Below are positions 55,941 to 64,000 of a stretch of 64,000 bases of DNA, piece by piece. The stretch spans positions 22,747,287 to 22,811,286 of the forward strand of contig NC_135564.1 of assembly GCF_964340395.1 (NCBI RefSeq). Direction: 5' to 3'. The stretch is from Glandiceps talaboti. Lineage: Eukaryota > Hemichordata > Enteropneusta > Spengelidae. The position numbers and the translations under genes were made by a program. The notes under the pieces were generated by a model, which saw only the letters and a program-made list of their open reading frames with translations, did no database searches and was not told the origin of the DNA. Position 1 is the stretch's first letter; every line of letters starts with the position of its first letter.

Positions 55941-56415
55941 AAAAAACTAATTTTATTAACTTAAAGTGTACTTCAAGGAAAACTTAAATTTGCCAGTGCA
56001 TGAATAGTTTCACTGCCTGATTGTGAGATGGAATTCAATCATAAAAATTAAGAATGTAAAAATGGATTTTTAAAGAAAATTAATCTATATGTACGTCCAT
56101 AGTATTTGAAATTCACATACTAATATAGAATATGCAAAGAACTACAATGGAAACATATTTGATTGATACCTCCCCACCCCCACCCACCATGGCTGTATTG
56201 ACGCCTCCATCGCACCGAAAATAAGTTGGATCTTTGGTCGATTTCTTTCCATAGAAGTCAGGGCATGGGCGTTGGTGGCGCTCTGCTTTGGGATTGTAGT
56301 AGCTGTTGAAGCATTCCAGAGTGTGTTCCCATTATTACAATCAATGTGTTGCACACTGTTGAAACAATTATCTGGAACACAACGATGGCTAAACCATGGA
56401 TTATTATTATGATGA
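55941..56415. other. Intergenic sequence, nothing recognised
   Basis: AT-rich sequence with a short C-rich part near 56170. A 70-codon open frame on the minus strand (56142-56354) has no recognisable domain and I do not call it. Confidence 0.5.
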
Positions 56416-59400
56416 CCAAATTACTGTAGCCTAGCTATACAATGTACAGTGATATAGCAATGCACACTACTGTTGCCTAGTAACAACGCACACTACTGTA
56501 GCCTAGCTATACAATGCACATTACTGCAGCCTACCTATACAATGTACAGTGATATAGCAATGCACATTACTGTAGCCTATCTGTACAATTTACATTACTG
56601 TAGCCTATCTGTACAATGTACATTACTGTGGCCTATCTGTACAATGTACATTACTGTGGCCTATCTGTACAATGTACATTACTGTGGTCTATCTGTACAA
56701 TGTATATTATGTACTGTGGCCTATCTGTACAATGTACATTACTGTAGCCTATCTGTATAATGTACATTACTGTGGCCTATCTGTACAATGTACATTACTG
56801 TAGCCAATCTGTACAATGTACATTACTGTAGTCTATCTGTACAATGTACATTACTGTAGCCAATCTGTACAATGTACATTACTGTGGTCTATCTGTACAA
56901 TGTACATTACTGTGGCCTATCTGTATAATGTACATTACAGTGGCCTATCTGTACAATGTACATTACTGTAGCCTATCTGTACAATTTACATTACTGTGGC
57001 CTATCTGTACAATGTACATTACTGTGGCCTATCTGTACAATGTACATTACTGTGGTCTATCTGTACAATGTACATTACTGTAGCCTATCTGTACAATGTA
57101 CATTACTGTCGCCTTTGTACAATGTACATTACTGTGGCCTATCTGTACATTTTACATTACTGTGGCCTATCTGTACAATTTACATTACTGTAGCCTATCT
57201 GTACAATGCACATTACTGCAGCCTATCTATGCAATGTACATTACTGTAGCCTAGCTATACAATGTACATTACTGTGGCCTTTGTACAATGTACATTACTG
57301 TGGCCTATCTGTACAATGTACATTACTGTGGCCTATCTGTACAATGTACATTACTGTAGCCTATCTGTATAATGTACATTACTGTGGCCTATCTGTACAA
57401 TGTACATTACTGTAGCCAATCTGTACAATGTACATTACTGTAGTCTATCTGTACAATGTACATTACTGTAGCCAATCTGTACAATGTACATTACTGTGGT
57501 CTATCTGTACAATGTACATTACTGTGGCCTATCTGTATAATGTACATTACAGTGGCCTATCTGTACAATGTACATTACTGTGGCCTATCTGTACATTTTA
57601 CATTACTGTGGCCTATCTGTACAATGCACATTACTGCAGCCTATCTATGCAATGTACATTACTGTGGCCTATCTGTACAATGCACATTACTGTAGCCTAT
57701 CTGTACAATGTACATTACTGTCGCCTTTGTACAATGTACATTACTGTGGCCTATCTGTACATTTTACATTACTGTGGCCTATCTGTACAATTTACATTAC
57801 TGTAGCCTATCTGTACAATGCACATTACTGCAGCCTATCTATGCAATGTACATTACTGTAGCCTAGCTATACAATGTACATTACTGTGGCCTTTGTACAA
57901 TGTACATTACTGTGGCCTATCTGTACAATGTACATTACTGTGGCCTATCTGTACAATGTACATTACTGTGGCCTATCTGTACAATGTACATTACTGTGGC
58001 CTTTGTACAATGTACATTACTGTGGCCTATCTGTACAATGTACATTACTGTGGTCTATCTGTACAATGTACATTACTGTGGCCTATCTGTACAATGTACA
58101 TTACTGTGGTCTATCTGTACAATGTACATTACTGTAGCCTATCTGTACAATGTACATTACTGTCGCCAATCTGTACAATGTACATTACTGTGGCCTTTGT
58201 ACAATGTACATTACTGTAGCCTTTGTACAATGTACATTACTGTAGCCTATCTGTACAATGTACATTACTGTGGTCTATCTGTACAATGTACATTACTGTA
58301 GCCTATCTGTACAATGTACATTACTGTGGCCTTTGTACAATGTACATTACTGTAGCATATCTGTACAATGTACATTACTGTGGTCTATCTGTACAATGTA
58401 CATTACTGTAGCCTATCTGTACAATGTACATTACTGTGGCCTATCTGTACAATGTACATTACTGTGGTCTATCTATACAATGTACATTACTGTGGCCTTT
58501 GTACAATGTACATTACAGTGGCCTATCTGTACAATGTACATTACTGTGGCCTATCTGTACATTTTACATTACTGTAGCCTATCTGTACAATTTACATTAC
58601 TGTAGCCTATCTGTACAATGTACATTACTGTGGCCTATATGTACAATGTACATTACTGTGGCCTTTGTACAATGTACATTACTGTGGCCTATCTGTACAA
58701 TGTACATTACAGTGGCCTATCTGTACAATGTACATTACTGTGGCCTATCTGTACATTTTACATTACTGTGGCCTATCTGTACAATTTACATTACTGTAGC
58801 CTATCTGTACAATGTACATTACTGTGGTCTATCTGTACAATGTACATTACTGTAGTCAATCTGTACAATGTACATTACTGTGGCCTATCTGTACAATGTA
58901 CATTACTGTAGCCTATCTGTACAATGTACATTACTGTGGCCTATCTGTACAATGTACATTACTGTGGTCTATCTGTACAATGTACAGTACTGTAGCCTAT
59001 CTGTACAATGTGCATTACTGTATCCTATCTGTACAATGTACATTACTGTAGCATATCTGTACAATGTACATTACTGTGGTCTATCTGTACAATGTACATT
59101 ACTGTAGCCTATCTGTACAATGTACATTACTGTGGCCTATCTGTACAATGTACATTACTGTGGTCTATCTATACAATGTACATTACTGTGGCCTTTGTAC
59201 AATGTACATTACAGTGGCCTATCTGTACAATGTACATTACTGTGGTCTATCTGTACAATGTACATTACTGTAGCCTATCTGTACAATGTACATTACTGTA
59301 GCCTATCTGTACAATGTACATTACTGTAGCCTATCTGTACAATGTACATTACTGTAGCCTATCTGTACAATGTACATTACTGTAGCCTATCTGTACAATG

Positions 59401-59850
59401 TACATTACTGTGGCCTATCTGTACAATGTACATTACTGTGGCCTATCTGTACAATGTACATTACTGTGGCCTATCTGTACAATGTACATTACTGTGGCCT
59501 ATCTGTACAATGTACATTACTGTGGTCTATCTGTACAATGTACATTACTGTGGCCTATCTGTACAATGTACATTACTGTAGCCTATCTGTATAATGTACA
59601 TTACTGTGGCCTATCTGTACAATGTACATTACTGTAGCCAATCTGTACAATGTACATTACTGTAGTCTATCTGTACAATGTACATTACTGTAGCCAATCT
59701 GTACAATGTACATTACTGTGGCCTATCTGTACAATGTACATTACTGTGGCCTATCTGTACAATGTACATTACTGTGGCCTATCTGTACAATGTACATTAC
59801 TGTGGCCTATCTGTATAATGTACATTACTGTGGCCTATCTGTACAATGTA
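56416..59850 (+). repeat. 28-bp minisatellite, about 122 copies
   Basis: The unit reads TGTACAATGTACATTACTGT followed by GGCCTATC. Common variants are AGCC/GGCC/GGTC, a 26-bp form with CCTTTGTAC in place of CCTATCTGTAC, and TACATTTTACATT. Longer blocks repeat: about 612 bp between 57109 and 57721, and about 696 bp between 58465 and 59161. Open frames on the + strand arise because the consensus lacks stops in three registers; they are not genes. The left edge (56416-56560) is diverged and mixed with ~42-bp variants. Confidence 0.97.
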
Positions 59851-61500
59851 AATGAAAAGAAACAAATGAAGACATGTACAGCTATAAGTTAAATAAACGG
59901 ACACGTTATGCAGTATAATCTAAAATGACACGATTTCTCTTTGGAATACTACTTTTTAAGTCACCCGAGATGAGACAAAGGCATGAAGGTGTACACGGAA
60001 ATAGAAGTAAAATGTTGCCATTTCTTTTTTGCATGCGAATCAAAATATGTTTTGGGGTTGGGGGATTGAATTTAGGGGTCGGTCGCATTATCGGAAACAC
60101 ACTATTTGTTTTTATTTGGCCCAAAGCGTCTGTCATGTATTCGACAGGGTTGGGTCAGGAGAAGTTAGCGGTGACTAGAAATTTGACATACACAAGGGGG
60201 AGCCACTGGGAGACAAGAGAAGAGACAGGCGGCAGTCAAAATGTTTTGACTGAATTTACATTTTATAGTGGGAGGGGATAGCCTCCCTGACCCATTATAC
60301 AGTGGAGTGAATATATACTTATTGCCAAAACAAGTTGATAGATTGAGAAGTAGTTTATATGTGACTTTGGTAGTTTGTATTTCATTCACAAACTAGCACT
60401 AAAAACTCTAGGGAGGATGTTCTGAAATTAGTGACATTCACATTGAAGTCAGACATAGCTTCTATAATTCAACAATACAAAAGTGCCAGTATGTTAGTAA
60501 CTACTAGAATTGCTGTTCATCATCATACTCATCAACACCAAATCTCAGCAAGCACAGAAATATGTGGGTTGGTACAGTATTTGAAATGATTACCAAAAGC
60601 TGTTCTAAATGCAGCCCATTGATCACAAACCAGTGATATTATCACATCCTCATGTGACTTTCGTTTCTATGATATATGGGTATATATGGAGGCTAGGGTT
60701 AGGGATCGGTCAGTTCTTTGGCCTCGGAGCCGGTGGATTGGTGGTGGTGGGGGTGGGGGGTCACTCTGTTTTTGAAATTGGCAGTGTAGGGGGTCATGCT
60801 GTTTTGAAAACTGTGGATGGGGGGGGGGGGGGGGTTCCATTGTGTTTTGGATTGTGATGGGAGAAAAAAATATTTTTCTACATTAGCATATGGCCTTGTC
60901 TGAAATGTGGTACATGTAAATATTTGTTCTTGTCCATACATGTTCCTTACATCAATTCTTTAATATTACTTCACGTAAGAGTTCAAACATAACTATACAT
61001 ATACATATACATAATACATATACATATACATACATGTATTACCTAAGCTACCACACTACTTACGGAACACGTCATGTAAATGCTTGGCTGTTTCACAATC
61101 AGTGCTTCACTTATATTGCACTTTGAGGCAAACATGAATTTGAATGGTAATCTTCATAGATATTTCATAAAAGAAGTTAATCTAAATTGTTCTACTCTTC
61201 AGTATGAACTTGTCAGAAAGGATTAATACACTTTCTATTTCAGACACTATATGTTATCGACACTACAAATCACCACATCTCATCAGATTCCAATTTCTAT
61301 TACACACTAGATATGACCATCTAATGTTCTCTAACATACTAGTGACTTTATTATACAATAGACCCTACATGACTATACATACAATATTAATGCCCCAGTA
61401 CCAATGTTATGGGCCCATTTTTATATGACATGGAGTCTTACATTTACGTAAGCTTTTGGAAGCTTGAAAATATTACCTCAAAGGCTATGAATTACCCCAA
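59851..61500. other. Intergenic sequence without recognised gene
   Basis: A 118-codon + strand frame (59925-60281) and an overlapping minus frame show no domain or coding signature I can recognise. A G-rich repeat lies at 60710-60850 with 16 G at 60819-60834. A (CATATA)n-type microsatellite lies at 60990-61036. Confidence 0.45.
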
Positions 61501-61860
61501 AAGGTTATTCATGCATTCAACCAACAATCAGATGCACCAACCTTTTACTGTCATAATGGTACTAAACCTTTCTTAAATATTTTCACCCCATGCCAATTTG
61601 AGATGATAGTCTTTTAAAGATGTGAAATGTTTGCCAAGATAGTCTAAAATTGCCTTAAAACTCCAAATACAGTATCCCCTACCAATGATACTACCATTAG
61701 ATGTGCTGACCTTTACTACATGTATATAATGATGCCATTTAACCTTTTAAGAACATATTTCAACCCTGTGTAAGTTACAAAGAATAGTTTCTGATACTTG
61801 ATGGTGCTGTCTTGTAAAGCTTGGAGGTTATTGCTTGGAGGTTATTTTTTGAAAGTTTAT
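61501..61860. repeat. Diverged ~200-bp repeat units
   Basis: Segments around 61540-61600, 61670-61830, 62930-63080 and 63440-63530 share CCCTACC, TACTGT, AAATATTTTAACCCT-like and GTGCTGTCTTGTAAAGCTTGG motifs in the same order. They look like an old tandem or dispersed repeat into which the family 1 element and the SINE later inserted. Confidence 0.4.
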
Positions 61861-62898
61861 TCAATATTGTCTATTAATCCCTCTTATCTTTGCAATATAT
61901 GTAATTATTTGGCTGTTGCTATGGGCGTGGTCTTGTTGCTAGGCAAATTTATATACGTTTTTTGAATGTTTATTCAATTGTCTATTAATCCCTGTTATCT
62001 TTGTGAAATACATGGCCGTTTAGCTGTTGCTATGGGTGTGGTCTTGTTGCTAGGCAAATTTATATACATTTTTTGAATGTTTATTCAATTGTCTATTAAT
62101 CCCTGTTGTTATCTTTGTGAAATACACGACCGTTTGGCCGTTGCTATGGGCGTGGTCATGGTTGCTGGGGTATTTGCATACATTTTTTGAATGTTTACTC
62201 ATTTGCCTACCAGATGATGTTGTTATTTGACCAAAATATACTGCCATTTGGTTGTTGCTAAGGGCGTGGTCATGGTCGCTAGGCCCAATTTTGTCAAAAT
62301 GTTTTGAAAAAAATCTGCAGAATAACACTTTCAGAAACATCTCACCAAGTTTTTGACCAAAAATGAACATTTTTACACTAATTGCATTAATTTGCATATC
62401 ACGCATGGAATCATTGTATGCTTAATATTTCTTCGTCCATACACCCCTAGATGTATTCCCATTAAATTTCAGCCCAATCTGCTCAGTAGTTTTGGAATTA
62501 TAGATTTTTAACCAAAAAGACACATTTTTAGCCCTAATTTGCATATCCCTGATGGAATCATCATGTCATGAACAAATCTTACTTTACACCCCCTTAAGAA
62601 TGTTCCCACCAAATTTCGCACCAATCTACCCAGTAGTTTCTGAGTTTAAGTTTTTTGACCAAAAATCACATTTTTTTACCCAAATCACACACCTGTGATG
62701 CGATCATTTTGATTTGAACAATATCCCAACTAGACACCCAAGGTAATGGACCCACCAAATATCATGGCAATCGGTTCAGCGGTTTTTGACTTTAAGTTGT
62801 TTACACACACACACATCCACACACACACACACAGACAGACAGACAGACAGACGCCGGGCGATCCCTATAGCACTACTGAACCTCAGTTCAGTTGTGCT
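61861..62898 (-). mobile_element. Family 1 element, copy E (inverted, longest)
   Basis: Read on the minus strand it begins with the hairpin (62898-62869, arms AGCACAACTGAAC and GTTCAGTAGTGCT, loop TGAG). The TCTG/TG tract follows (62852-62803), then the AT-rich body in about three similar parts (62790-62300), and four units of the 111-114 bp repeat (TTGCTATGGGCGTGGT forms at 61911, 62022, 62136, 62250 on the + strand). It is about 1.04 kb. Its hairpin directly abuts AAAAAACCTCCAGAGC, a sequence also present without the element at 63359. Confidence 0.8.
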
Positions 62899-63490
62899 AA
62901 AAAACCTCCAGAGCTTCTAGGGGGAGACCCCCTAGGACCCCCGCAAGAGATGGACATATCCCAGTCTCTTGCTCTTCCCCCTACCTCTTACTGTAAATGT
63001 GCTATTAAACTTTATTTCAAAAATATTTTAACCCTATGTAGTTACCTTTTGCATGTTGGTGCTGTCTTGTAAAGCTTGGAAATTATAATTATAATAATAA
63101 TGTTGGTTTTTATATAGCGCTTTCCCACTCCGTGCTCAAAGCGCTTTACAATTATTACCCCTGGCTCGGATCAGAACGGCACAACGGCCCATTAGTCTTC
63201 CTCAACTCCCCCGGGGAGCATACAATCCATTGCAGCCATTTAAGCGCATAGGATTAAAGCCTTCACATTGCAACCTACATCCTACCAGGTCCTCAGTTAT
63301 ACAGCTTAAATTATTGTCTGAAAGTGTCTGAATAGTCTCAAAACTGACTTTTCAGAGTAAAAAACCTCCAGAGCTTCTAAGGGAAGACCCCCTACGACCC
63401 TCTGCAAGAGATGGACAAATACCCCAGCCTCAAGCTCTTCCCCCTACCTCTTACTGTCAAGATGCTATTAAACTCCTTTTGGAATATATT
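62899..63490. repeat. Direct repeat pair flanking a SINE
   Basis: Bases 62899-63040 and 63359-63500 share AAAAAACCTCCAGAGCTTCT, GACCCCCTA, GCAAGAGATGGACA, CTCTTCCCCCTACCTCTTAC and TGCTATTAAACT. The offset is 460 bp, part of which is the SINE inserted between them. Confidence 0.85.
63087..63307 (-). mobile_element. 5'-truncated SINE with 7-bp target-site duplication
   Basis: It is the same body as 30447-30792 but lacks the tRNA-like head. The minus-strand 3' end is an AATAATAT-like tail at 63087-63105. AAATTAT at 63080-63086 and 63308-63314 flanks it as a direct target duplication, which supports insertion by reverse transcription with truncation. Confidence 0.85.
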
Positions 63491-63540
63491 TACCCTGTGT
63501 AATCAATAATTATATGATAGTGCTATCCCGGGATCTAATA

Positions 63541-64000
63541 ATGCATTTGAAAATGGTCAAGCAGTCCACACTGAGTCACGATCAAAAAAAATACCTGTCA
63601 TATGATATATATGGGGGGGGGGGGGGGTTCATCATGTTTTAGAATTAAGTGATGGGGGGGGGGGGGGGGTCAGCCTGTTTTCAGTTTTACAGATAGGTTG
63701 GTCAGTGAGTTTTTGTTGGCCCAATGGACAAATTCCCCCCCCCCCCCAGGCCAAAGAAACTGACCAGTCCCTTACTGGGGAAGGAGTAATTGGGGTTACT
63801 CAAATAAAAGATAGACTAATAGGTATTAGTAACATTTAGTATGAATTGAGGGTTACATGATTTTTCAACATGTCACAATCCAAGGGAGGACTCATACTCT
63901 CGGGAATTGATGACGTATATGACATAATTAAGAGACGACTCGTACTCAAGAAATGTTCTCAGAAGGGAAACCAAACTTAAGTGGATTTGTCCATTTATTA
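63541..64000. other. G-rich repeat and unique sequence to window end
   Basis: Runs of 15-16 G lie at 63613-63627 and 63654-63669, and a C run at 63736-63748. The runs sit in a repeated context (TCAGCCTGTTTT, GGCCAAAGAAACTGACCAGT) that also occurs inverted at 60700-60840. No gene is seen. Confidence 0.55.

Noticed and set aside
56473-59892. Many + strand frames reading as MYITVAYLYNVHYCGLSVQ repeats
   Set aside because: They are three registers of the 28-bp satellite translated in turn, with no start context or conservation.
59925-60281. 118-codon + strand open frame
   Set aside because: An overlapping minus frame is also open, no domain or homology is recognised, and the composition matches the surrounding non-coding DNA.

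Overview
The window is a piece of animal nuclear DNA, most likely from a marine invertebrate. It holds one recognisable gene with large introns, spliced by the GT-AG rule, and a very high load of minisatellites. The interspersed elements (hairpin, then a TCTG or TCCG tract, then internal tandem repeats) resemble the pearl, Tsp and HINE class known from molluscs, echinoderms and flies. The sequence alone does not settle the phylum. There is no bacterial-style operon, CRISPR array or intact viral gene.

The gene is a TMEM161B-type multi-pass membrane protein on the + strand. Five coding exons cover its C-terminal ~290 residues: 4856-5060, 17543-17668, 26812-26986, 31551-31647 and 47643-47914 (stop at 47912). 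Phases agree at all four junctions. The exons for the N-terminal ~40% lie upstream of position 1 or were not recognised.

Every intron segment contains its own tandem array with its own unit. Units are 25 bp and 46 bp (with an interruption) upstream of the first visible exon; 54 bp, about 201 copies, in intron 5061-17542; 61 bp, about 42 copies, in intron 17669-26811; 27 bp inside a 748-bp duplication in intron 26987-31550; and 47 bp, about 326 copies, in intron 31648-47642. A further 28-bp array of about 122 copies lies beyond the gene at 56416-59850. Together these arrays make up more than half of the window. All long open reading frames except the last exon are by-products of these arrays.

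Downstream of the gene (47.9-64 kb) are an inverted-repeat-bounded block rich in CCATGG palindromes, a decayed GIY-YIG retroelement fragment (Penelope-like), a LINE 3' fragment, several copies of a hairpin/microsatellite element family, a truncated tRNA-derived SINE with a target-site duplication, and poly-G tracts.

The most notable observations concern the exon edges and the arrays. The exon-intron border at 17668 is tandemly duplicated into the intron. A 26-bp mimic of coding sequence lies just before the exon at 26812. The large arrays have higher-order structure. A hairpin plus CTAA terminus is shared by several unrelated-looking element families.
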